6,276 nucleotides of DNA from CAG-877 sp963660495 (lineage in GTDB: Bacteria; Bacillota_I; Bacilli_A; RF39; UBA660), in the NCBI GenBank assembly GCA_963660495.1, contig CAVKYO010000040.1, forward strand, positions 1 through 6,276, given 5' to 3'. Shown piece after piece: positions 1 through 6,276 of the stretch. Positions within the stretch are counted from its first letter, which is position 1; the number at the start of each line of letters is the position of its first letter. A program made the position numbers and the translations under genes. The notes under the pieces were generated by a model, which was not told the DNA's origin, searched no databases, and worked only from the letters and a program-made list of their open reading frames with translations.

Positions 1-7
1 TAGCACA

Positions 8-36
8 ATTATAAAAATTTGAAAAGTAAAAAGCAA
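8..36 (-). promoter_or_regulatory. Housekeeping sigma-A-type promoter pointing off the left edge
   Basis: On the minus strand a TTGCTT -35 element (31-36) is followed by a 17-base spacer (14-30) and a perfect TATAAT -10 element (8-13). The spacing is ideal and the -10 matches consensus fully. The -35 matches only the important TTG. Transcription would start at about the last one or two bases of the window and serve a gene to the left that is not visible. It lies just beyond the terminator of the peptidase gene, as expected where one transcription unit ends and another begins. In such AT-rich DNA, chance matches to TATAAT are frequent, so the correct spacing and position carry most of the weight. 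Confidence 0.55.
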
Positions 37-45
37 ATTCCTTAT

Positions 46-72
46 AAACAAAAAAGAGACATTTAGTCCCTT
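46..72 (-). terminator. Intrinsic terminator of the S55 peptidase gene
   Basis: Read on the minus strand, AAGGGAC (66-72) pairs with GTCTCTT (54-60) around a 5-base TAAAT loop (61-65). This makes a 7-bp stem with one G-U pair. A T-rich tail follows (50-53, then a G, then 46-48). The stem begins inside the stop codon at 71-73, so the terminator is packed directly against the gene. It is the only convincing rho-independent terminator I see in the window. It ends the peptidase transcript, and possibly a longer transcript that also carries mod and res. Confidence 0.75.
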
Positions 73-1063
73 ATTTATCGCCTTCTTCTAACATTGTTGT
101 AATAAATATACCATATCCCTTAGTTGTATCATTAACTATTACATAATTTACTGCCCCTATAATTTTATTATTCTGAATAATTGGAGAACCAGACATTCCC
201 TGTACTATACCACCAGTAGTTTCTAATAGCCTTTTATCAGTAATTTCAAACAAAATATTTTTAGTTTTATTCTTAGTATCTATATTAATAATATTAATGT
301 CAAAGTCTTCTACATTGTTACCATCTATAACTGTTCTAATTATCGCATCACCTGTTGTTATATCATTAATCTTACCTACTTCTATTGTATCCATCATTGA
401 GATATCTTTTGAATACTTACCGAATATTCCAGCTATTTCATTTTCTGTTACAACTCCATACACATCATTCTTATCATAAGTAGCATTCTTCTCTCCTGCT
501 TTACCATTTCTACTTTTAACAAATCCAGAAACTGTTCCTTCATATATCTTCCCGTCCTTTATTTCGAACTTTGACACTGTTGAACTTTCTATTATTTCAT
601 GTCCTAAAGCACCAAAAACTTTACTTTCAGGATCAATATAAGTTAAGGTACCAATACCATTAATCTTATCTTTAACGTATAATCCAGTTTTTAATACACC
701 ATTAGAATCTTTTAAAAGTTCCATTGCAACAGTTTTTTCTTTGCCATTCCTAAGTACTTTAAAGGAAATATTATTATCATTAGCCTTTTCAATTAAACTA
801 ATCATTGAGTTGATATCATTAACTTTATTATTATTAACTTCTAAAATAATATCTCCAGTCATAAATCCAGCATCACGGGCTACGTATTTATCATCAATTT
901 TGTAAAATCCAACAACTAGTACACCTTTAGACTGAACTTCAATACCAATAGTATTACCACCTGAAATAACATAATTAGAATAAGCAAAAACATTTGCGGG
1001 TACAATAAATAAAGAAAAAAGAAGTGCTGATAATATCAAATGTAGCTTGTTTTTAATTTTCAT
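71..1063 (-). CDS. Secreted PDZ-domain S55 (SpoIVB-family) serine peptidase, short paralogue
   Basis: This is a 330-residue exported serine peptidase of family S55, the family of the sporulation protease SpoIVB. A signal peptide comes first: basic MKIKNK, a hydrophobic stretch at about 7-22, and a probable cleavage after VFA at residue 27. A PDZ domain follows at about 44-118 (KGVLVVG, then DAGFMTGDIILEVN). The S55 domain runs from about 134 to the end. Its likely triad is His155 (GALGHEI), Asp276 (EITDK) and Ser291 (GMSGSP). The 15-residue Asp-Ser spacing agrees with SpoIVB of Bacillus subtilis. SpoIVB is over 400 residues and has an extra domain between its membrane segment and the PDZ domain. 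Here the conserved GG..IG....KGVLVVG stretch comes straight after the signal peptide, so that domain is missing. In sporulation SpoIVB cleaves SpoIVFA to trigger sigma-K processing. Whether this paralogue does so is unknown. The start is the ATG at 1061-1063: AGAGGTG sits 6 bases upstream, and an in-frame GTG at 1070-1072 lies inside that site. An intrinsic terminator follows. Family is sure, role is not. Confidence 0.9.
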   Translation of the reverse strand: MKIKNKLHLILSALLFSLFIVPANVFAYSNYVISGGNTIGIEVQSKGVLVVGFYKIDDKYVARDAGFMTGDIILEVNNNKVNDINSMISLIEKANDNNISFKVLRNGKEKTVAMELLKDSNGVLKTGLYVKDKINGIGTLTYIDPESKVFGALGHEIIESSTVSKFEIKDGKIYEGTVSGFVKSRNGKAGEKNATYDKNDVYGVVTENEIAGIFGKYSKDISMMDTIEVGKINDITTGDAIIRTVIDGNNVEDFDINIINIDTKNKTKNILFEITDKRLLETTGGIVQGMSGSPIIQNNKIIGAVNYVIVNDTTKGYGIFITTMLEEGDK

Positions 1064-1069
1064 AAAATT

Positions 1070-1076
1070 CACCTCT
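1070..1076 (-). promoter_or_regulatory. Ribosome binding site that decides the peptidase start
   Basis: The minus strand reads AGAGGTG, then six bases (AATTTT), then ATG. The upstream in-frame GTG (1070-1072) forms the 3' end of this Shine-Dalgarno sequence and has no ribosome binding site of its own at a proper distance. The ATG is therefore the start. This removes three residues from the longest reading and leaves a normal signal peptide beginning MKIKNK. Confidence 0.8.
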
Positions 1077-1148
1077 TAAAACCAATCTACACTATTATCT
1101 TTAACAAAATATTAAAAATTATTTTACTAAAAATTTACCAGTTATTAA

Positions 1149-4100
1149 TTAAGCAGTTAATAAATTAACTAATGTTTCATAGCTATCAACAACATCATAA
1201 CCTACTTCATTATTACTTATACATTCAAAGTGTTTTTTCGCACATGCAATTTTTGCTTGTTCAACTCCTTTTAATTGTAATGAAGACATATTGCCTTTTG
1301 TCTCAGCAACAAAATAAATATGTTTAAATGTTTTATTATCAAATACAATTGCCCAATCAGGACTATAATTTCCAACTGGAGTAGTAATTTTAAATTCAAC
1401 TGGTAATTTAGCATAAACTGTTACTTCACCAGATTCTAATTTTTCAGCAAACTTCTTTTCAACAACTGAATCATAAACTAAAAAATCATATATATGCTTT
1501 TTAACATTTGATATTGCATTAACATTTAATTCAGCTTTAATATTATTTATATTAAATATATCATCAGAATACTTTTCTCCAATTTTATGATATGTAATAC
1601 CATCTATAATTGCTACAGCTTTTTCATCATTAATAATATTAGTTACTTTCCTTATAAATTCTTCAGGATTATATTTATAAGAATTAAACTTTTCCAAACT
1701 AATTTTAGATAATATTGATATAATTGTTTTTCTAGTTAATCCAGTATCTTTAGTAATTTCACCAATTAAGTCATATTCAACTTGAGAAGGAGCAAAATCA
1801 TCAATTATCATAGTAGATGTTTTTCCGTTATCAAAAGTAGTATGATCATTTAATGCCATAGTAGATAAAATGTTTTTTTGTTCACCCTGTGTAATTTTAA
1901 AAGCCATTTTAGCAATATTTAATTTATTATTAATAGAGTTAACAGTTTTTTCTATTAATTCATTTGAATCAAAATTAACTTCATATAATGTCTTAATATT
2001 TATCTTATTCCATAATTCTCGAAATTCTTTTTTATTAAAGTTATCATTAGGAATAAGCTTTTTAATATTATCTCTTCTACCATCAGTTGTCGGCTTATAA
2101 TTATCTGCGCAATAAATATTAGAAACCATTTTTACTAGTTCTTCCTTAAAATTATTAAATGGTGTACCGAAGTCTAACTGATTATTATCTCTACATTCAA
2201 TAAATTTTTCAGTAACTTTAAATTGTTCATCAACATATCCTATATTTTTCATTTGTAATACAAAATTAAATGTATTTACATCATTAAATACTAAAATTTT
2301 TCCATCTTTATTAATAAATTGCTTATTCATAAGCCATTCCATAGAAAGTGTTCTTGGTCGTGATGATAAACCATCCAACATTTCTATTTGTAATGACTCT
2401 GCAAATTTATCATAAGATTCTGATGCTATAACAGTTAAATTATTAATCGAATGAAAATTATCTTCTAACACTGAATAGTCCATTCTTTCCCCATTATTAT
2501 TAACACAAATACGAAGTCCTCGACCTATCTCTTGTCTTTTACTTATTTCAGAATTACTATGTTTTAAAGTACATATTTGAAATATATTTGGATTATCCCA
2601 TCCTTCGCGTAATGCTGAATGAGAGAAAATAAATCTCACAGGTTCTTCTAAAGATAAAAGTCTCTCTTTATCTTTCATTATTAAATCATAAGCACCTTCA
2701 TCAAATGATAAATATTCTTTTTTATCATTAATTGCAGAATCTATTTCATGACCTTTTTTATCTATTGAAAAATATCCTGCATGAATTTTACCTGTTTCAA
2801 ATGATTTTAAATATTTTGAATATTCATCGTCAAACATATTAATGTAATCTCCAATAGCTTTATTATATTCTTCTTCAAATATTTTTGCATATTCTCCTTT
2901 TAAAGCCTGATTATCTTCATAATATTTATATTTAGAAACTTCATCTATAAAGAATAATGATAATACTTTAATCTCTTTTTTATATAGTTCTTTTTCTTTT
3001 TCTAAATGAGACTTTATTGTTTCTCTAATCTGTATTCTAGAAATATATTCTTGTTCTACATTACCTATTGCCTGTCCAACTTGAATCATTTTACCATTAC
3101 TAAAATATACTTTGTCATAGTCTTCATATCTACCATCTATTTCACTAACTTTATAACCTTTATATTGTTGTAATTCTCCAGATTTTATATATAAGTCATC
3201 TCCGGCTTTTATTTTCATTAATTTTCTAGTTACTCCAGATAAAGACTTAACTTCTATTTCTAAGTTAGCAATTGGATCATGTTTAGAACTTATGTCAACA
3301 CTATCAAGAAATAAATATGTATCTTCCGACTTATCATGTAAAACTTCTATTCCTTTAACATTTATCTTCTTTACTAATTTTTGATTATAAGCATCTATTG
3401 CATCTAATCTATAAACTTTATTGTACTCTTTTCCTTTTTTATGAGTTGCTGAATATCTAATTTTAAATAAAGGATTAAATTCTTGAAATAATTCTTCTGT
3501 TTTAGCACCAAACTTTTGAGGCTCATCAATAATTAATATTGGATGAACAGACTTTATTACATCAATAGGTCTTCTTGATTGTAATTCATCAAGTTTTTCA
3601 TATATTTTTCTATTACCAGCACTTTTTGAAGCAAATGCTTGATAATTAATAATCATAACTTGAATTGAATCATCTGATGCAAAGGTATTGATATTAGCAA
3701 TATTAGAACTATTAGAAGAATTATATATGAAATATCTTATTTTTTTATGATAAATTTCTTGAAAATAATCTTGAGTTACATCAAATGATTTTTCTACACC
3801 TTCTCTAATCGCAATACTTGGAACCATGACAATAAATTTACTCCAGCCATATTCTTTATTTAATTCATACATAGTTTTAATATATGTAAATGTTTTACCA
3901 GTACCAGTTTCCATTTCAATTGAGAACTCACTTAAATCTTGTCCATCGGTTAAACTGATATCATTTCTTCTTTGAATAGCTCTAACATTATTTCTTAATT
4001 GTGATACTGAAAGTTCAATAGCTTTATTACCAAAAGATATTTCTTCAACTTCTTTTTCTTCCCTAAAAAAGCCTGTTCCATCTATCTTTTTATATCTTGC

Positions 4101-4202
4101 TAATAAATCTCTTCTACATCCTTTAGATTGTCCTTTAAAAATGTCAACAATAGCTAAAACAGCATCATCCTGATATGATTGATGTTTAAATTTTAACTTC
4201 AT
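1149..4202 (-). CDS. res: Type III restriction endonuclease, Res subunit (SF2 helicase/translocase plus nuclease)
   Basis: This 1017-residue protein is the ATP-dependent cleavage subunit of a type III restriction system. It works only in complex with Mod, which supplies DNA recognition. An N-terminal SF2 helicase core shows a Q-rich start (FKHQSYQ, 6-11), Walker A ETGTGKT (98-104), DEPQ box (226-229), SAT motif (251-253), LREGWDNPN (531-539) and QEIGRGLR (557-564). The DEPQ box and the two late motifs are typical of Res rather than of other helicases. A low-complexity NSSNSSN run (161-167) lies between the Walker A and DEPQ motifs. The C-terminal PD-(D/E)xK nuclease has PD at 948-949 and ETK at 967-969, with a helix Glu at about 915 (VVEKKFAE) likely part of the fold. 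Length is close to known Res subunits (about 950-1000), and I see no frameshift. The ATG is 6 bases from a strong GGAGGT. The gene lies 16 bases after mod, so the two are almost certainly one operon. Confidence 0.96.
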   Translation of the reverse strand: MKLKFKHQSYQDDAVLAIVDIFKGQSKGCRRDLLARYKKIDGTGFFREEKEVEEISFGNKAIELSVSQLRNNVRAIQRRNDISLTDGQDLSEFSIEMETGTGKTFTYIKTMYELNKEYGWSKFIVMVPSIAIREGVEKSFDVTQDYFQEIYHKKIRYFIYNSSNSSNIANINTFASDDSIQVMIINYQAFASKSAGNRKIYEKLDELQSRRPIDVIKSVHPILIIDEPQKFGAKTEELFQEFNPLFKIRYSATHKKGKEYNKVYRLDAIDAYNQKLVKKINVKGIEVLHDKSEDTYLFLDSVDISSKHDPIANLEIEVKSLSGVTRKLMKIKAGDDLYIKSGELQQYKGYKVSEIDGRYEDYDKVYFSNGKMIQVGQAIGNVEQEYISRIQIRETIKSHLEKEKELYKKEIKVLSLFFIDEVSKYKYYEDNQALKGEYAKIFEEEYNKAIGDYINMFDDEYSKYLKSFETGKIHAGYFSIDKKGHEIDSAINDKKEYLSFDEGAYDLIMKDKERLLSLEEPVRFIFSHSALREGWDNPNIFQICTLKHSNSEISKRQEIGRGLRICVNNNGERMDYSVLEDNFHSINNLTVIASESYDKFAESLQIEMLDGLSSRPRTLSMEWLMNKQFINKDGKILVFNDVNTFNFVLQMKNIGYVDEQFKVTEKFIECRDNNQLDFGTPFNNFKEELVKMVSNIYCADNYKPTTDGRRDNIKKLIPNDNFNKKEFRELWNKINIKTLYEVNFDSNELIEKTVNSINNKLNIAKMAFKITQGEQKNILSTMALNDHTTFDNGKTSTMIIDDFAPSQVEYDLIGEITKDTGLTRKTIISILSKISLEKFNSYKYNPEEFIRKVTNIINDEKAVAIIDGITYHKIGEKYSDDIFNINNIKAELNVNAISNVKKHIYDFLVYDSVVEKKFAEKLESGEVTVYAKLPVEFKITTPVGNYSPDWAIVFDNKTFKHIYFVAETKGNMSSLQLKGVEQAKIACAKKHFECISNNEVGYDVVDSYETLVNLLTA

Positions 4203-4208
4203 TTATTT

Positions 4209-4219
4209 ACCTCCCTCCC
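4209..4219 (-). promoter_or_regulatory. Strong ribosome binding site of res
   Basis: The minus strand reads GGGAGGGAGGT, a doubled GGAGG-like run, six bases before the res ATG. It fills most of the 16-base gap after mod, and its first base is the last base of the mod stop codon TAG. Res can therefore be initiated efficiently on its own and does not need overlapping-stop coupling, although re-initiation by ribosomes ending mod is also likely at this distance. Confidence 0.8.
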
Positions 4220-6078
4220 TATAAAATACTTATTTCTGTATCTGGTGAAAGCTTTTTAATTCTTTCTTCTAAATTAATTTTATCCTTATCAGATTTAAAT
4301 GACATATCTTTAAATACTACTTTTAAAGGTTTACATTTACATATTTCATCAATAATATTAATATCTACATTATCATCAAAACAAGCAATTAAAGTATTAT
4401 TCTCAACATAAAATACTTTATTATTTAAAATTGTTTTTTCTTCAATTCTCAAATCAAGAGTTAACCCTAAATCTAGCATTACTTGAGTCAATAAATCTTC
4501 AGGAGTTCTGTCTTCTTTAATATTTGTTTCAAATAATTCTAATTGTGACTGTTCTAAATCATTTGGCTTATAAAACACATCTTTCATATTTGTAGAATCT
4601 ATTTTATAAACTCTAAATCCATAATCTATATCAGCATTAGTTTCTTCTTTAATTTTTTTACCCGCTCTTCTTATGCGTTCTTCGCCTATATCACATATTG
4701 TTTTAAATCCTGCTTTATATGCTTCAGATTTTTCACCACAAAATTCAGGGAGTTGTATTAATATATACTTTCTATTTTTCTTATCATCAGAATTTACTTC
4801 CATTAATGAATGTGCAGTTGTAGATGAACCAGAAAAAAAGTCTAATACTATATCATTATTACTAGTTGCTACCCTAATTAATTCTTTAATCATTTTAACA
4901 GGCTTAGGAGTAGGAAACAAATCCTTTCCATCAAATAAATCAATTAACATTTTATGTGCATCAGTAAAAGTACCCATTTCATCTATAATTGAATCAAAAT
5001 AATAAAATTGTTCTTCATTTTTAAATATTTTTAAAGCTGGTACGCCGTCTCCATTGTTAGGATAATAAATCCGACCCACCATTTTACCATCTGAAGTTTC
5101 TACTTTATCAGAATCTAACTTTTCAAACTCTTCTTTTGAAATAAACCATTCTCTTTCATAAACTTTTCCAGAAGGAGTTGTAACAGAATAATAATTAGGA
5201 GATTTTTTCCTAGACTTTTCCTCCATAAGAGAAATATTTCCAGCTTTATAATTTCCACGTGGATCTTTATCTGGATTAGGATATTCATTTTGCCAATTTG
5301 GCATTAATTTCATTTTTCCTAATGAAGTAATTGACTTATTTTTATAAGCGACCACTATATATTCATGTGATATTTTAAATCTATTTACTACTTTAGTATT
5401 GCCTTGTTTTCCGTTCTTTCTCCAAACCAAAATTTCATAATTATTATCGCCAAAAATTTCAGTAACAGCTTTTACTAAATTGTGAATTTCATGTTCATCA
5501 ATACTTATATAGCAAACGCCATCACATGTAAGTAAGTTTCTAGCTAATTTTAATCTAGGATAAATCATTGAAAGCCAATCAGAATGATATTTACCATATG
5601 ATGATGGATTAGATACTAATCTGCTTCCCTCTAAATCGATATCTCCAGATTCAACTAATTCTTCATTTTCAGATTTATTAAATTTATCGCTATAAATAAA
5701 ATCACTTCCTGTATTATAAGGTGGATCAATATATATACATTTTATTTTATTCAAGTAAGATTCTTGTAAAATTTTTAAAGCCTCTAAATTATCTCCTTCT
5801 ATATAAATATTCTCTGTATTTTCAAAGTCAACAGATTTTTCCCTGTTTGGTCTAAACGTATTCTTACTTGGAGTATTTGCTAAAACTATAGCTTCCTTTT
5901 TACCAGGCCAAGTTAATTGATATCTTTCTTTTTTATCATCTATTAAAGCAAATGACAATTCTTGCTTAAGCATATCAAAATCTATTTTATCTTCCTGTAC
6001 ACACAATGGAAATAACTCCTTTATTTTTTCAATATTAGAATCTACAATATTCTTTGTCATCATATCTAATTTATTCAA
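4219..6078 (-). CDS. mod: Type III DNA adenine-N6 methyltransferase, Mod subunit
   Basis: This 619-residue methyltransferase is the recognition and modification subunit of a type III restriction-modification system. It transfers a methyl group from S-adenosylmethionine to adenine-N6 on one strand of an asymmetric site, and it also directs Res to DNA. The conserved GDNLEALKIL (95-104) is followed by the catalytic DPPY (118-121, in YIDPPYNTGSDF). The S-adenosylmethionine-binding motif is DFFSGSSTT (413-421). Having DPPY before the binding motif is the beta-class order typical of Mod. The stretch between, about 215-390, holds the target recognition domain and includes NPDKDPRGNY (268-277). TPKPVKMIKEL (390-400) leads into the binding motif, and ICDIGEERIRRAGKKI (461-476) is a typical Mod C-terminal segment. 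The start is TTG (6076-6078), with GGAGGAG 7 bases upstream; the first in-frame ATG (6061-6063) is 22 bases from that site, too far. Length is normal for Mod. I see no tetranucleotide tract of the kind that makes some mod genes phase-variable. The target site cannot be deduced here. Confidence 0.96.
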   Translation of the reverse strand: MNKLDMMTKNIVDSNIEKIKELFPLCVQEDKIDFDMLKQELSFALIDDKKERYQLTWPGKKEAIVLANTPSKNTFRPNREKSVDFENTENIYIEGDNLEALKILQESYLNKIKCIYIDPPYNTGSDFIYSDKFNKSENEELVESGDIDLEGSRLVSNPSSYGKYHSDWLSMIYPRLKLARNLLTCDGVCYISIDEHEIHNLVKAVTEIFGDNNYEILVWRKNGKQGNTKVVNRFKISHEYIVVAYKNKSITSLGKMKLMPNWQNEYPNPDKDPRGNYKAGNISLMEEKSRKKSPNYYSVTTPSGKVYEREWFISKEEFEKLDSDKVETSDGKMVGRIYYPNNGDGVPALKIFKNEEQFYYFDSIIDEMGTFTDAHKMLIDLFDGKDLFPTPKPVKMIKELIRVATSNNDIVLDFFSGSSTTAHSLMEVNSDDKKNRKYILIQLPEFCGEKSEAYKAGFKTICDIGEERIRRAGKKIKEETNADIDYGFRVYKIDSTNMKDVFYKPNDLEQSQLELFETNIKEDRTPEDLLTQVMLDLGLTLDLRIEEKTILNNKVFYVENNTLIACFDDNVDINIIDEICKCKPLKVVFKDMSFKSDKDKINLEERIKKLSPDTEISIL

Positions 6079-6085
6079 CTTTAAT

Positions 6086-6092
6086 CTCCTCC
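6086..6092 (-). promoter_or_regulatory. Ribosome binding site that selects a TTG start for mod
   Basis: The minus strand reads GGAGGAG, seven bases (ATTAAAG), then TTG. The next in-frame ATG codons are 15 and 18 bases further downstream, which puts them beyond normal spacing. The strong site at ideal distance from TTG is the reason for choosing this start. A TTG start usually lowers translation and could keep Mod output modest compared with Res. Confidence 0.75.
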
Positions 6093-6116
6093 ATTTCTTT
6101 ACTTTTTAAATTACAT

Positions 6117-6151
6117 TTGCCAATATTTATATTATTTATTTTTTATTGCAA
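6117..6151. repeat. Imperfect inverted repeat in the mod leader
   Basis: On the plus strand TTGCCAATA (6117-6125) and TATTGCAA (6144-6151) are inverted copies that differ by one bulged C. They are separated by 18 bases made only of A and T. The repeat lies between the mod promoter candidate and its ribosome binding site. It could be an operator for a regulator or a weak leader hairpin. It is not followed by a T-run on the minus strand, so it is not a terminator. In AT-rich DNA a repeat of this quality may be chance. Confidence 0.25.
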
Positions 6152-6276
6152 CGACATACGAAATATTCCTTCCAATAATATTATAGCACATAAAGAAAAA
6201 AATCCATGAAGTTTCAGCAATGATGGTGTAAAATTATTTGGGGAAAGGCACAAAAAAAGAAAGACCAATGTTATAA
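6143..6276 (-). other. Open frame entering from the right edge, unrecognised
   Basis: On the minus strand one frame is open from the window edge for 43 codons to a TAA at 6143-6145. Its last residues read CAIILLEGIFRMSLQ. It is rich in Leu, Phe and Ile, as any AT-rich frame would be, and I do not recognise a family. It could be the C-terminal end of an upstream gene, a remnant of one, or a chance open frame. The mod promoter candidate lies inside it, which counts a little against it being a live gene. The window is too short on this side to decide. Confidence 0.15.
6180..6188 (-). promoter_or_regulatory. Candidate extended -10 promoter for mod-res
   Basis: The minus strand reads TGCTATAAT, an extended -10 element (TGN then a perfect TATAAT at 6180-6185). 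The region 17 bases upstream has no good TTGACA match. That is tolerated in extended -10 promoters, and a run of seven T lies in the spacer. Transcription would start at about 6173, leaving a leader of roughly 95 bases before the mod TTG. No competing site in 6093-6180 is as good. TTGCAA at 6146-6151 has no well-spaced -10 partner. Confidence 0.45.

Noticed and set aside
297..479. A 60-codon plus-strand open frame opposite the peptidase gene
   Set aside because: It is antisense to the S55 domain and shows no recognisable family or start signal.
1064..1148. A promoter for the peptidase (GATAAT on the minus strand in the gap after res) and a terminator for res (ACTGG...AGT)
   Set aside because: GATAAT has no -35 partner at 16-18 bases, and I could not fit sporulation sigma consensus sequences convincingly. 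The hairpin has only three or four pairs and no clean T-tail.
1870..2100. A 76-codon plus-strand open frame opposite res
   Set aside because: It is antisense to res. Its Leu/Phe/Ser-rich composition is what the opposite strand of an AT-rich, Lys/Asn/Glu-rich gene gives.
4833..4839. A run of seven A (T in the mod message) as a possible phase-variation switch
   Set aside because: Seven-base A or T runs are common in DNA this AT-rich (others at 1873-1879 and 6196-6202). It falls within the conserved DFFSGS motif, and no tetra- or pentanucleotide tract is present in mod.
4673..5002. A 109-codon plus-strand open frame opposite mod
   Set aside because: It lies wholly antisense to the conserved methyltransferase region, including the S-adenosylmethionine-binding motif, and has no sign of its own ribosome binding site or family. 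It is a shadow of mod.
1149..6078. A different helicase-methyltransferase defence system such as BREX, DISARM or type I restriction
   Set aside because: The Mod beta-class motif order, the DEPQ helicase box and the C-terminal PD...ETK nuclease in a two-gene mod-res order fit type III. No separate specificity subunit, phosphatase or extra component genes are present.
6196..6226. A possible terminator on the minus strand (CCAT/ATGG arms followed by seven T) for a gene to the right
   Set aside because: The stem has only four continuous pairs with a long loop, so it would be too weak. The T-run is explained by the base composition.

Overview
This 6.3 kb stretch is very AT-rich. It has strong AGGAGG-type ribosome binding sites and carries a relative of the sporulation peptidase SpoIVB. 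Together these point to a spore-forming low-GC Firmicute, most likely Clostridium or a close relative. I cannot name the species from the sequence alone. All three convincing genes lie on the minus strand and are read from right to left.

Right to left, the layout is as follows. Positions 6079-6276 are a leader and upstream region with an extended -10 promoter candidate, an imperfect inverted repeat, and a short open frame entering from beyond the edge. Next comes mod (4219-6078), the DNA adenine methyltransferase and specificity subunit of a type III restriction-modification system. It probably starts at a TTG codon. After a 16-base gap holding a very strong ribosome binding site comes res (1149-4202), the helicase/endonuclease subunit. 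After 85 more bases comes a gene for a secreted PDZ plus S55 (SpoIVB-family) serine peptidase. Its likely start is the ATG ending at 1063, giving 330 residues. A compact intrinsic terminator (46-72) overlaps the stop codon of this gene, and a new minus-strand promoter (8-36) follows and points off the left edge.

Mod and Res should act together. Mod recognises and methylates an asymmetric site, and Res uses ATP to communicate between sites and cut unmodified DNA. All catalytic motifs I looked for are present in both subunits, so the system looks intact. The peptidase also keeps its His/Asp/Ser triad but lacks the extra N-terminal domain of classical SpoIVB, so it looks like a short paralogue rather than SpoIVB itself. 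No clear terminator or strong promoter separates it from res. Co-transcription with the restriction system is therefore possible but unproven. It may equally be the chromosomal flank of an inserted restriction-modification locus. I found no RNA gene, CRISPR array or complete mobile element, and nothing that amounts to a clearly new system.
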